Shown one piece after another: positions 23,212 to 31,555 of a stretch of 32,552 bases of DNA. The notes under the pieces were generated by a model. The model was given only the letters and a program-made list of their open reading frames with translations. It did not search any database and was not told the origin of the DNA. Position 1 is the first letter of the stretch. Each line of letters opens with the position of its first letter. The stretch is from JADHUC01 sp964617665 (GTDB lineage: Bacteria > Planctomycetota > Planctomycetia > Pirellulales > Pirellulaceae), in contig CAZUAH010000100.1 of NCBI GenBank assembly GCA_964617665.1, positions 1 through 32,552 of the forward strand, read 5' to 3'. Made by a program: the position numbers and the translations under genes.

Positions 23212-25269
23212 CTACTTCCCAAGCTCGTTGGCAAGCTTCTCCGCGTCGTAGATCTTGCGGAGAGATTCCAGAACGACGCTGGAATGTACCGAGACGGCGC
23301 GGGCCACTTCGTCCGAGTAGAAATAGCGACTGGTCAGCGATTGGATGTTGCCGTCGAAGATCACGCCGACTAGCTCCGCGTTGCGATTGATCACGGGGCT
23401 GCCCGAATTGCCGCCGATGATGTCGGCTGTACAAACGAAGTTGAACGGTGTCTCCAAATCCAACCGGTCTTTGCGGGCATGCCACTTGGCTGGCAGCTTC
23501 CACGGCTCTTTCGCACCGTGGCTACTCTCGTGCTCGAAGGCACCTGCGATGTTCGTCCAGGGCGCGACAGGTTGGCCGTTTTCGACGTAGCCTTTCACCG
23601 GGCCAAAAGCCAATCGAAGCGTGAAGGTCGCGTCGGGATACGTCCCAGTGCCTTTGACTGCATAGACGGCGGTGGTGATCTGCGAGTATGCCTGACGTTG
23701 CAGTTCATCCAATTCGTCCCTGATCTTCCGCTGACTGCGTGCTTCGGTTTCCATGAGCTTGGCCAATCGAATCATCGGATCGGTCGACGCGTCGATAGCC
23801 GCCTGGCCGCCTTTGGCGAGTTTGCGGCGAAACTTGACGTCCCCCACTCGCGTGCCGCCAACCAACTCGGCCGCTCGTGCTTGTGGACTCTTGCCATCAA
23901 GCACCTTCTGAACCAGCGGATGGTCGCCTCCACGCCGCTCGACGAACAAGGCTAACGAATCCGCGAACTTCAGGCGTTCCAGGTCGGTGTGGATCGGCGC
24001 AGGCGAGAATAGTTGTTGCTCGAGCGAAGCACGAGCCGATTCGCGGTACTCGCGCAGCCGCTCCGCGCTCGGTTTCTGGTCTTCGGCGGCCATGAATACC
24101 AGCGTATCGGCAATGCTGTGATGCCGCCCGGCAAAACCGGCTGTCTGCCCGAGTGTTTCGGCACGTCGGTTCTGTACTTGCTGGATCGTCTTCCACGCAT
24201 CCGCGTACTTCTTCAACTCTGCATCGCTTTCTACCTCGGCCCGAATAGCCGCTTCCTCTTCTTGTTTGCGTGCCAGAAACACTGGATCCTGCAGACCTTG
24301 GATCATTCCCGTGTACGCCTTCCTTGCGTTCTGCGTTCCGAACAAATCATCGCGTGCTTGCTGTTCTTGCTCTTCGCCCTCCAAACCGAACTGCTGATAC
24401 AGAATCTCTCGCCGACGCAGGAAGTCCAGGACATACGGAACATAGCGGTCCCGCTGGTACTTCAGAGCCGCCGTCGTGAAAATTCGCTGCGTGCGGCCGG
24501 GGTTTCCAGGGACGAATACCACTTCGCCATCGCCCGCACCATTTTTCGACATCTTCAGGAAATGTTCGATTTTGGCCGGCTTGTCATCCTCGTAGACACG
24601 GAACAGGCACACGTCCAGGCAGTATCGCGGATATTCGAAATTATCCGCATCGCCCCCAAAGAAGGCGATCGCCGATTCCGGCGCCCAGACCAAGCGGACG
24701 TCCGTGTACTTCTTGTAGCGATACAGGTGATACCTAGCGCCGCCGTACAGCGTCACCACATCGCTCCGCAGCCCCGTCTTGTCCAGCGACTCCTTTTCGA
24801 TCTCCGACATTACGGCTCGGCGTGCTGCAAACGCTTCCTCGGCCGACATCTCCGATTTCACAGCTTGGTTCACACGTTCAGTCACGTCCTCGACCGAGAC
24901 CAGTTGGTTCAATTCCAAATCGGGCGCTTCGATCTCGTCGGCCGTCGTCTTCGCAAGAAAACCGTCCTGATAGTAGTTGTTCTCAGGCGTGGACACTTTG
25001 TGTAGCGTATCGGCACCGACATGATGGTTGGTCAGCACCAAGCCCGTGCTTGAGACAAACGAAGCCGAGCCTCCGCTATTGAAACGAACGGACGACAGCA
25101 TCACGTGCCGCGCCCACTCGTCGTTGGGCTCGAATCCGTAGTTCGTTTTCAGGTGCTCTTTGGGAAGATCGTTGAACAGCCACATCCCCTCGTCCGCAGA
25201 AGCAGCCAGGGACAGAGTTGCTGCGATCCAAACAGCCAGGACGGGTTTCAAGCAAGAGAGCGTCTTCAT
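23212..25269 (-). CDS. S46 family peptidase (DPP7/DPP11-type dipeptidyl peptidase)
   Basis: A 685-residue exported serine peptidase (signal MKTLSCLKPVLAVWIAATLS, cut near AASADE). S46 enzymes release dipeptides from peptide N-termini in the periplasm. The catalytic triad is visible: His in TNHHVG (80-85), Asp in GGDADNFEYPR (205-215) and Ser622 in GGNSGSP (619-625). Eighteen residues after the Ser, at 640, is Gly (FDGN), the position that in Porphyromonas enzymes is Arg in acid-preferring DPP11 and Gly in DPP7, so a preference for non-acidic P1 residues is expected (from memory of the family). The start ATG overlaps the SagB-like stop by one base (ATGA), implying coupling. Last gene of a three-gene operon. 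Confidence 0.93.
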   Translation of the reverse strand: MKTLSCLKPVLAVWIAATLSLAASADEGMWLFNDLPKEHLKTNYGFEPNDEWARHVMLSSVRFNSGGSASFVSSTGLVLTNHHVGADTLHKVSTPENNYYQDGFLAKTTADEIEAPDLELNQLVSVEDVTERVNQAVKSEMSAEEAFAARRAVMSEIEKESLDKTGLRSDVVTLYGGARYHLYRYKKYTDVRLVWAPESAIAFFGGDADNFEYPRYCLDVCLFRVYEDDKPAKIEHFLKMSKNGAGDGEVVFVPGNPGRTQRIFTTAALKYQRDRYVPYVLDFLRRREILYQQFGLEGEEQEQQARDDLFGTQNARKAYTGMIQGLQDPVFLARKQEEEAAIRAEVESDAELKKYADAWKTIQQVQNRRAETLGQTAGFAGRHHSIADTLVFMAAEDQKPSAERLREYRESARASLEQQLFSPAPIHTDLERLKFADSLALFVERRGGDHPLVQKVLDGKSPQARAAELVGGTRVGDVKFRRKLAKGGQAAIDASTDPMIRLAKLMETEARSQRKIRDELDELQRQAYSQITTAVYAVKGTGTYPDATFTLRLAFGPVKGYVENGQPVAPWTNIAGAFEHESSHGAKEPWKLPAKWHARKDRLDLETPFNFVCTADIIGGNSGSPVINRNAELVGVIFDGNIQSLTSRYFYSDEVARAVSVHSSVVLESLRKIYDAEKLANELGK

Positions 25270-26933
25270 CAGTGTCGAACCTCCAAATGCGCATAGGGTG
25301 GACTGGTCTTCAGGCGAGGGTCCTCGACGGGACCGCCGACCGTGAAATGATACAGACTTTGCCAGGTCGCGTCTTGGAGACCTAGCACATCGTGCATGGC
25401 GTCGTCAAAAAAGCAGCCGATGCCCGTTCCGCGTACGCCCGCGGCCTCTGCCTCTAAGTACAGAACCTGCCCAACGAGCCCCGTTTCCCAAAACAGGCGC
25501 GGATAGAACCAAGCCCCATGTTCCTCGATTGAGCCTTCGAACTCCGCAAGCATGCCAACAGCAAAAACGCCGGCTGACGCAATCGACTGCTGGCAACTGA
25601 TCGCCTCGGCAGCCTGCCGACAATCAGCTTCCATCAACAGTCGCAGGTTCAGCGAAGCGGGACAATCAGGCGGCTCCTGCCAGGCGAATTCTTTCTTGAA
25701 GCGGTTGCGAAGCGACGCTTCGTGGCTGGGATGACGGATCAACGCATACAAGCCCGGACTCAGCTCATCGACACGATGCACGAACAGTGCCAACGAAACT
25801 CGCGGCCGCCAGACCAGGGCATCGAAGGGTGGGTTTCGCCCAGGCATCAGTCTTGCCAACAGGCGATAGAAAGCATCACGCTCCATCGTCGTTCGCCCGT
25901 CCATAGCGACCGCGCTTCGCCTTTGCCGAATGATCTGTTGGGCGGGCAGGGCCCGATCTTCCAATGGCGACACGCCAGCCAGTTCCTCCGTGACGGCGTC
26001 TTCATGGATACGTTCGCTGCCGGGGACCTCGTAACGACTTGCTTGCGATACATCGTCAATGATTGGCCACGGATGGTGATCGGGACTCAGACGATTCGGC
26101 GCCCCCGTGACCTGGGCCGAAGGCAGACGCTCCACCAGCGCAGAAGGCAACTGCAGGTCCAGGTCCGCCTCTTCGGCATCTCCGTCACGCGGATAAATCG
26201 CCAACAGGCAGTCTGGATGTTCCGCTTCGGCACCCACCTGTCGATCCACGCCCAGCAGGGCTGACAGTTGAGCCTCACCGACCGTCTGGACCAGTCGCAC
26301 GCGCCAGCCGAGTATCGCAGCCGATAACGCGATCGCGCCGATGGCATGTCCAACGTCGTGGTTACAGTAGCGAAATGCTCGTTCGCCATACTTCCACGAT
26401 TCCCGCCAGTAGATCGAAGTGAGCGCCAGCAGCACGCAACCTGTCGGCAGTTGTTCAGCCACAGCTTTCCACTCGTCCGCCGTCAACTCGATCCGCCGCT
26501 CCAGTGCGTGGTCATACGGCGAATAGTGATAGACGCCGGCTTCCGTACTCAATTCGTCGATTGGACCGGCGATTAGATAGCCTTCGGTCGGATACAATGC
26601 ACCGCTGGACGGACTGATCCGCAACGACCACGGACTTGTTCCCGGTGGCTGCTTCCACGCCGACAGCGCCAGACTGTCGTAGAAAAAGCGACTGATGGTC
26701 TCTCGATTGACGGGCTCGGGTTGTGCCAGGCATTCCTCGAACAGCGAATCATAAGTAGGCTGTTCCGACAACGCCGAGTGGTCCAAAGCCAGTTTAGGCG
26801 CACCGTCAAAGCGCCGAAACGGATCCGGCTGTGTGGCCCAGTCCATGTAGCCGAGCGATCGAGCGTAGCGGTTCGATTGGTGCTTCGTTCGGTCGTGATA
26901 GTTGAACACGCGAACGACGGCGGCATCTGTCAT
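25269..26933 (-). CDS. SagB-type nitroreductase-family protein, tandem domains
   Basis: A 554-residue protein from the ATG at 26931-26933; the frame extends 25 codons further but the sequence from MTDAAVVRVFNYHDRTKHQS fits the family start. It has two nitroreductase-type domains: about 80-260, with SSGALYPTEGYL (109-120), and about 340-545, opening with IIRQRRSAVAMDGRTTM. The N-terminal motif YHDRTKHQ...MDWATQPDPFRRFDGAP is typical of SagB/ThcOx-like proteins, FMN-dependent dehydrogenases that in RiPP clusters oxidise azolines. No cyclodehydratase or precursor peptide is seen here, so a different oxidation is likely. It sits 16 bp after the TIM-barrel gene. No clear Shine-Dalgarno sequence. 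Confidence 0.85.
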   Translation of the reverse strand: MTDAAVVRVFNYHDRTKHQSNRYARSLGYMDWATQPDPFRRFDGAPKLALDHSALSEQPTYDSLFEECLAQPEPVNRETISRFFYDSLALSAWKQPPGTSPWSLRISPSSGALYPTEGYLIAGPIDELSTEAGVYHYSPYDHALERRIELTADEWKAVAEQLPTGCVLLALTSIYWRESWKYGERAFRYCNHDVGHAIGAIALSAAILGWRVRLVQTVGEAQLSALLGVDRQVGAEAEHPDCLLAIYPRDGDAEEADLDLQLPSALVERLPSAQVTGAPNRLSPDHHPWPIIDDVSQASRYEVPGSERIHEDAVTEELAGVSPLEDRALPAQQIIRQRRSAVAMDGRTTMERDAFYRLLARLMPGRNPPFDALVWRPRVSLALFVHRVDELSPGLYALIRHPSHEASLRNRFKKEFAWQEPPDCPASLNLRLLMEADCRQAAEAISCQQSIASAGVFAVGMLAEFEGSIEEHGAWFYPRLFWETGLVGQVLYLEAEAAGVRGTGIGCFFDDAMHDVLGLQDATWQSLYHFTVGGPVEDPRLKTSPPYAHLEVRH

Positions 26934-26949
26934 GATCGGCGGGTGGAGA

Positions 26950-27831
26950 CTAACCAGTGGGGAAAATGGAACGCAAGTACTTCTGATTGTGCTGATAGCA
27001 CTCCACAAGGCTCTTGTCTCGCACCGTTGCCGATTCGATGATCAACCAACCCTCGTAGCCAATCTCGTCGATCGCCTCTTTCACGCGAGGGAAGTCGATC
27101 CGGCCTTTCCCCAACAGAAACCCGTTTTCCTTCATGTGGAGCTGGCATATTCGGTCTTTGCCCAGTTGGCGGATTTCTTTGTAGATGTCGTAGCCCTGCT
27201 GGTTCATGTTTGCCACGTCGTAGTAAACCTGGACCGCTGGCGAAGCGACTTCTTCGACAATGCGCATGTGGTCTTCCGCGTTTAACCGGCTTTCCACGCC
27301 AAGCACAACACCCGCTTTCTCCGCTTGCGGCGCGATTTTCTTCAGACGACGAATCACCTCGTCCTGCTTCGCCCGCTCGCCGTTGATATTGCCTTTGCCG
27401 AAAAATGCCAACAGGCAGATCTTCACACCTAGCTTTGGCATCACCTCCACTACGTCCGCTACCCACTGCTCGGTGCGCGGGTCCTCGGCGTAAGGTACCC
27501 TGTTCAGCACGCCCATCGCCAAAGACGCGATTTCGATACCGTGCTTCTTGGACAAATCGAGATACTGCTTGCGCACTTTCTCGTCGCGCAGGTCGTTATC
27601 GAGTCCTGGATCGCTGAAGCTGACTTCCAGCCCGTCCAGGCCAATCTCCTTGGCCACTGCAAATGCGTCCGGCTTCTGGCGTTGTCCAACCGACCAATCG
27701 CACGCTCCGATCTTGAACTGTCGCTTTGCCTTTGCGTCGGCACCCAACGCTTGCAGCAGGGGCGAAGTTGCCAGTAGCCCTAAACCCCCAGCGGAACGAA
27801 GTAGCATGTCACGTCGTGTTAGTTTACTCAT
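26950..27831 (-). CDS. Tat-exported sugar phosphate isomerase/epimerase-like TIM-barrel protein
   Basis: A 293-residue protein. The N-terminus has a twin-arginine signal (LTRRDMLLRSAGGLGLLATS, twin Arg at 6-7). The rest is an AP endonuclease 2 / xylose-isomerase-like TIM barrel with the expected metal ligands: E180 (GVESRL), D205 (YYDVANM), H232 (QLHMKE) and E266 (LIIESA). Such proteins isomerise or epimerise sugars or inositols, often with Mn or Zn; the substrate is unknown. The ATG has AGGAGA about 8 nt upstream. First gene of the operon with the SagB-like protein and S46 peptidase. Folded-state export fits a metal-containing enzyme. Confidence 0.88.
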   Translation of the reverse strand: MSKLTRRDMLLRSAGGLGLLATSPLLQALGADAKAKRQFKIGACDWSVGQRQKPDAFAVAKEIGLDGLEVSFSDPGLDNDLRDEKVRKQYLDLSKKHGIEIASLAMGVLNRVPYAEDPRTEQWVADVVEVMPKLGVKICLLAFFGKGNINGERAKQDEVIRRLKKIAPQAEKAGVVLGVESRLNAEDHMRIVEEVASPAVQVYYDVANMNQQGYDIYKEIRQLGKDRICQLHMKENGFLLGKGRIDFPRVKEAIDEIGYEGWLIIESATVRDKSLVECYQHNQKYLRSIFPTG

Positions 27832-27875
27832 AGAAGTATCTCCTGGGAAAATGTCACTCGAATGACAACCACAGC

Positions 27876-27996
27876 GTTGTTTCTAGACTCGATTGCTGCT
27901 TAGTTTCCGATTCTCGCCCCGCGATTGCAAGGACGAGAGCCCATTTTTCAGCATCGCAGCGAGGATAATGTCCCGCCTCGCTCTGCTAGAAACAAC
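27876..27996. repeat. 11-bp inverted repeat flanking the operon leader
   Basis: GTTGTTTCTAG (27876-27886) and CTAGAAACAAC (27986-27996) are perfect inverted copies about 100 bp apart. They bracket most of the 169-bp gap between the permease gene and the TIM-barrel gene. They may be ends of a tiny non-autonomous element or a looping operator pair. Confidence 0.5.
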
Positions 27997-28000
27997 CGAA

Positions 28001-29143
28001 TCACCCCGTCCGTAGGGCGGGTACGATTTCAGTGCGTGCCGCGTGCACGGCGGGTGCGACGCCTGCGACGAGACCTGTCACTACGGCGACTACCAAGCCG
28101 GTTGCCGCCAGACGGAGTGATGGCGTGAAGGCGATCGTCACGGCTTCAGCTCCGACCGCGAGGCTGCTGAACCTGAGCACGGCCATGGCGGCCCCGACGC
28201 CAATCATCCCACCAGCCGCGCTCAACAAAATACTCTCGGTCAGCACCAGCCGAAAGACTCGCGAACCGGAGAATCCGATGGTCTGCAGCACGGCGTGCTC
28301 TTTGATGCGATCCTGAACGGACATCACCGTGGTGGTTGCCACTAAAGCCAGTATGAGGCCGACACAGGCGTAGCCGAGATAATGCGCCATTTCGATCAGT
28401 TGCGTCAGGTCGCCAAGGCTTTGGGCTTGGAAGACGCCTTTGGGACGAGTGACCGTTTCCACGGGACCACCTCGAAACAGATCGTCGATCTCGCTGCATA
28501 CCGCATCGGCGTCGGCGCCTTCATGTAACAGGACTTCGAGTTGCGTAGCTGTACCGACCAGATCCATCCCCTCGGCCCGTTGCAGGAATTCCAGGTGCGA
28601 GTAGATGTAGTTCTCTTCGGCCGGATCGTCGCTGCTGTAGATACCAGCCACGTTGACACTGAGTTCGCCGATCGAGAACTTGTCTCCGGTCTTGATGCCT
28701 CGGCGATGGGCGACAGCCTGACCTACGACCGCTGCATCCTGATGCTGCTCGAATTCCGACCAGTTTCCGGATACCAATTCAAAGTCACGCGCGGTGCGAA
28801 GATCGTCCGGCGGCAGACCATAGAACACAACGATATCGAGGCTCGCGCGACAGTTGTTGGTGAAGACTTGTATCGGAATGACGTCCCGTACACCGTCGAG
28901 ACGTGTAATCTGTTGGTCGTAGTCCTGCGGCAGATGGCTCGTTGCCGGACAGAACTTGCTGGCCTGGAAAACGATCAGCGAACTTTCGGCTTCCTGCCGG
29001 CGGCGTAGCTCGTTCATACCCTCCTGAACGGAACCAACAAAGCAGAACACGAACAGAGCAACGGCGGAACCGCTGACGGTGAGGATCGTGCGCGAGCGAT
29101 GTCGCCAGAGTGTTTTCAATGTGTAGGGAATGAACTTGAACAT
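28001..29143 (-). CDS. FtsX/MacB-like ABC transporter permease
   Basis: A 380-residue permease with the MacB/FtsX layout: a first membrane span (about 18-38, after RHRSRTILTVSGSAVAL), a large extracytoplasmic domain (about 40-255) and three C-terminal spans separated by the LQTIGFSGSRVFRLVLTESI coupling region. The last segments (about 350-375) end in APAVHAARTEIVPALRTG. Such permeases do not usually carry substrate through the membrane themselves; they transmit ATPase motion to a periplasmic partner (mechanotransmission), as in MacAB, or drive lipoprotein release or efflux. Start has an AGAGGG about 12 nt upstream. It lies 49 bp after the ATPase gene, with a dispersed repeat in the gap. A second such permease is partly present at the window end. 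Confidence 0.9.
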   Translation of the reverse strand: MFKFIPYTLKTLWRHRSRTILTVSGSAVALFVFCFVGSVQEGMNELRRRQEAESSLIVFQASKFCPATSHLPQDYDQQITRLDGVRDVIPIQVFTNNCRASLDIVVFYGLPPDDLRTARDFELVSGNWSEFEQHQDAAVVGQAVAHRRGIKTGDKFSIGELSVNVAGIYSSDDPAEENYIYSHLEFLQRAEGMDLVGTATQLEVLLHEGADADAVCSEIDDLFRGGPVETVTRPKGVFQAQSLGDLTQLIEMAHYLGYACVGLILALVATTTVMSVQDRIKEHAVLQTIGFSGSRVFRLVLTESILLSAAGGMIGVGAAMAVLRFSSLAVGAEAVTIAFTPSLRLAATGLVVAVVTGLVAGVAPAVHAARTEIVPALRTG

Positions 29144-29148
29144 ATTCT

Positions 29149-29187
29149 CGAAAACCCTCTGCCTAATCCTCTCCCAAGGGGGGGGCG
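29149..29187 (+). repeat. NPLPNPLPRGG-type dispersed repeat
   Basis: CCTCTGCCTAATCCTCTCCC followed by AAGGGGGGGG. Read on the plus strand it translates as ENPLPNPLPRGG, a peptide I know from annotation of many bacterial genomes as a sign of a dispersed hairpin repeat. It lies in the 49-bp gap between the ATPase and permease genes of one operon. Confidence 0.7.
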
Positions 29188-29192
29188 TAGTG

Positions 29193-29921
29193 CTATCCTA
29201 CCGATTCGGCGGCTTCTGGGAAAACGGCGGGTTCAAAACCTTTCCCGCCGGTCTGTACCAGTTTCCCGTGATCCAAACGAAATTGCCGGTCTGCGATATT
29301 GGCGGCTGCGGCGTCGTGCGTTACCATTAGCAGTGTGACGTTCAGTTGTTTGTTCAGACGCTTCAGCAGTACCAAGATCTGCTCGGATGTGTCCGGGTCG
29401 AGATCGCCCGTGGGTTCGTCGGCCACGACGACCTTCGGATGAGCGACAATGGCACGTGCGATGCCGACTCGTTGTTCCTGTCCACCGGACATCTGCCTTG
29501 GATAGTGGTCGGCTCGGTCCAGCAGATCGACGGCTTCTAGCGCGACTTCGATTCGCCTGCGGCGCTCGCTACGCCCCATGGACAGCAAGAGCAGCGGCAA
29601 TTCGATGTTCTCGTAAGCCGTCAGTACCGGAATCAGATTGTGCGTCTGAAAGATGTAACCCATATTGGCCGCTCGCCATTTTGCCAATCGCGAACGGGAC
29701 AGTCGTGTGATTTCTGTGCCGTCGATCACCACGTTGCCGCCGTTGGGGCGGTCGATGCTGGCGATCAGATTCAGCAAGGTGGACTTGCCGGTGCCGCTAG
29801 CTCCCATGAGGGAAATAAACTCGCCCTGTTCGATATTCAGCGACACCTCGTCCAGCGGCGTGATCGTCTCGCCGCCCTTGTGGTACCGCTTACTCACGTT
29901 TCTGATTTCGACAAGTGCCAT
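29193..29921 (-). CDS. MacB/LolD-like ABC transporter ATPase
   Basis: A 242-residue ATP-binding subunit of the MacB/LolD type. Motifs: Walker A GASGTGKST (40-48), Q-loop Gln92, signature MSGGQEQRV (144-152), Walker B VVVADEP (164-170) with catalytic Glu169, and switch His202 in VTHD. No permease domain is fused. The start overlaps the adaptor stop codon (TAATG), so translation is coupled. The FtsX-like permeases on both sides of the ATPase and adaptor genes are its likely partners. Confidence 0.95.
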   Translation of the reverse strand: MALVEIRNVSKRYHKGGETITPLDEVSLNIEQGEFISLMGASGTGKSTLLNLIASIDRPNGGNVVIDGTEITRLSRSRLAKWRAANMGYIFQTHNLIPVLTAYENIELPLLLLSMGRSERRRRIEVALEAVDLLDRADHYPRQMSGGQEQRVGIARAIVAHPKVVVADEPTGDLDPDTSEQILVLLKRLNKQLNVTLLMVTHDAAAANIADRQFRLDHGKLVQTGGKGFEPAVFPEAAESVG

Positions 29922-31528
29922 TATTCAATATCTCCTGCGGGCTGATTGCCGGACGCGGCACCGCCCTTGGGATTCAAGTTGTCTGAGCCAAGCGACGGAT
30001 CTTCGCCGGTGACCTCGATGCGGTCGCCGTCCTTGAGGGCATCGCTTCCACTGACGATGATACGGCTGGATACTTCCAGACCGCCGGTGATTTCGATCAG
30101 GCCGTTGGCGCCGACCGCCCCGGTCTCGACGCTCGTTTTCCGAGCAACGCGGTCTGATTGATCGGCAATCCAGACGAACGCCCCGCCATCGCCCTGTCGG
30201 ATCACTTGTTTTGGGATGTACAGCCGCAACTCCTGGGATGGTTCGGCCGCTTGGTCCGGTTGCTTCGGGGCGAGAAACGTCACGTCAACCAGCATTTCCG
30301 GTTTTAAGACGGGCGGCGGCGACGGGATTGCGACTTTGGCCTGCAGCGTGTTCTTCTGGATGTCGGCCTCGGAGCTGAGGTATAGCACTTGCCCGGTCAG
30401 CGGTGAGGCCAGCGCTGGATTCGCAATCTGGACCGGTTGGCCGAGACTGACGTTTGGAATGTCCTCGAAACGAACATCGACACGAACCTGCAACTGATCC
30501 GGACGGTACATCGTGACGACAACGCTGCCATCGTGCCCGTGCATCTCTCGCACGCCGCTACCGACGCGAGCACCAGGATGGCCGATCAGCCTGTAGACAC
30601 GACCATCGACTGGGGCGCGGATAGTCATCCGATCGAGTCGCAGTTTTGCTTCGGCCAATGCGACAGTGGACTGTTCGACACGAGCCATAGCTGCTTTGAC
30701 CTGGGCTTCTGCTTCACCCTTTGCCCTGATCTCGTCGGCGAGCAATTCGAGTTGTTTCTTCAGAGCGTCGCGTCGCTGGGCTAGTGCCGCTTGTTCCTTT
30801 TCCAGCGAGTCACGTTGGTCCACCAGTCCATCGACGAGGGCTTTAGCTGATTCAAGGGCACCTTTTGCTCGATCGATCTCGACCCCCGACACAACACCTT
30901 CTGCCGCAATGGTGCTGTCGTAGACGTTTTGGGCCGCGTCGCGTTCGGCCTCGGCCTGGCGCACGTCGAACGGCAGTTTTCTTAATTGAGTCTGGATTTT
31001 GGCCAAGGTCGCTTCTGCTTCGCCAAGATCGGCCTGGAGGTGGACTGGCTGTTCGAGGCGAGTCAACGCTGCCTCACGAGCCGCCGTTGTCTCATCTACT
31101 TCCGCCTCGCGAAGCTTCAAGTCTGCCTGTGCGCGATCGTGTGCCAGTCTGGCGTCGTCCTTCACAAGTTCGGCCACCGGTTCGCCTGCTTCAAGCGGTT
31201 GATCCTCCACGACGAGCAACCGCTCGACAACACCAGGCGCCAGGGCTGCCACCCCGATAGGCGTCGGCCGAGGTTCGATCCAGCCAGCCGCCTTGAATAG
31301 GGGCGTTCCTTCCTGCCGCACTTCGGCGTGCGTGGCAAGCACGGGAACCACCGTGACTTGCCTGGGCGGAAACGCGATGTCCCGCGACGCCCACGCGACC
31401 AGCATCAGGAACCCCAGTATCAGCGCACCGGGCAGCACGTAACGAGTCAAAACGTGCCGCCGTGTCCGAACCTTCCGCTGACTCGTTCCGTCCCGGTCTA
31501 TGGCCAGTTGTCGAAGGTCAACAGACAT
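29921..31528 (-). CDS. HlyD/MacA-like periplasmic adaptor protein
   Basis: A 535-residue membrane-fusion protein. One N-terminal membrane span (about 27-47) anchors it. The split lipoyl domain starts at APGVVERLLVVEDQPLEAGE and resumes at MTIRAPVDGRVYRLIGHPGA; a long coiled coil rich in Ala, Glu, Lys and Gln (about 125-310) lies between. A beta-barrel and membrane-proximal part follow (LQVRVDVRFEDIP, VSSRIIVSGSDALKDGDRIE). It would link the ABC permease to the outer membrane, or act as a periplasmic chaperone-like ring as in MacA. It lies 27 bp after the lipoprotein gene. No TolC-like outer-membrane gene is seen in the window. Confidence 0.92.
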   Translation of the reverse strand: MSVDLRQLAIDRDGTSQRKVRTRRHVLTRYVLPGALILGFLMLVAWASRDIAFPPRQVTVVPVLATHAEVRQEGTPLFKAAGWIEPRPTPIGVAALAPGVVERLLVVEDQPLEAGEPVAELVKDDARLAHDRAQADLKLREAEVDETTAAREAALTRLEQPVHLQADLGEAEATLAKIQTQLRKLPFDVRQAEAERDAAQNVYDSTIAAEGVVSGVEIDRAKGALESAKALVDGLVDQRDSLEKEQAALAQRRDALKKQLELLADEIRAKGEAEAQVKAAMARVEQSTVALAEAKLRLDRMTIRAPVDGRVYRLIGHPGARVGSGVREMHGHDGSVVVTMYRPDQLQVRVDVRFEDIPNVSLGQPVQIANPALASPLTGQVLYLSSEADIQKNTLQAKVAIPSPPPVLKPEMLVDVTFLAPKQPDQAAEPSQELRLYIPKQVIRQGDGGAFVWIADQSDRVARKTSVETGAVGANGLIEITGGLEVSSRIIVSGSDALKDGDRIEVTGEDPSLGSDNLNPKGGAASGNQPAGDIE

Positions 31529-31555
31529 GGCTGTGACTCCAGAGATTTGAGTCGC

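Noticed and set aside
24013..25005. A 330-codon plus-strand gene opposite the S46 peptidase
   Set aside because: It is fully inside a well-supported gene with intact catalytic motifs; no domain is seen in the shadow frame.
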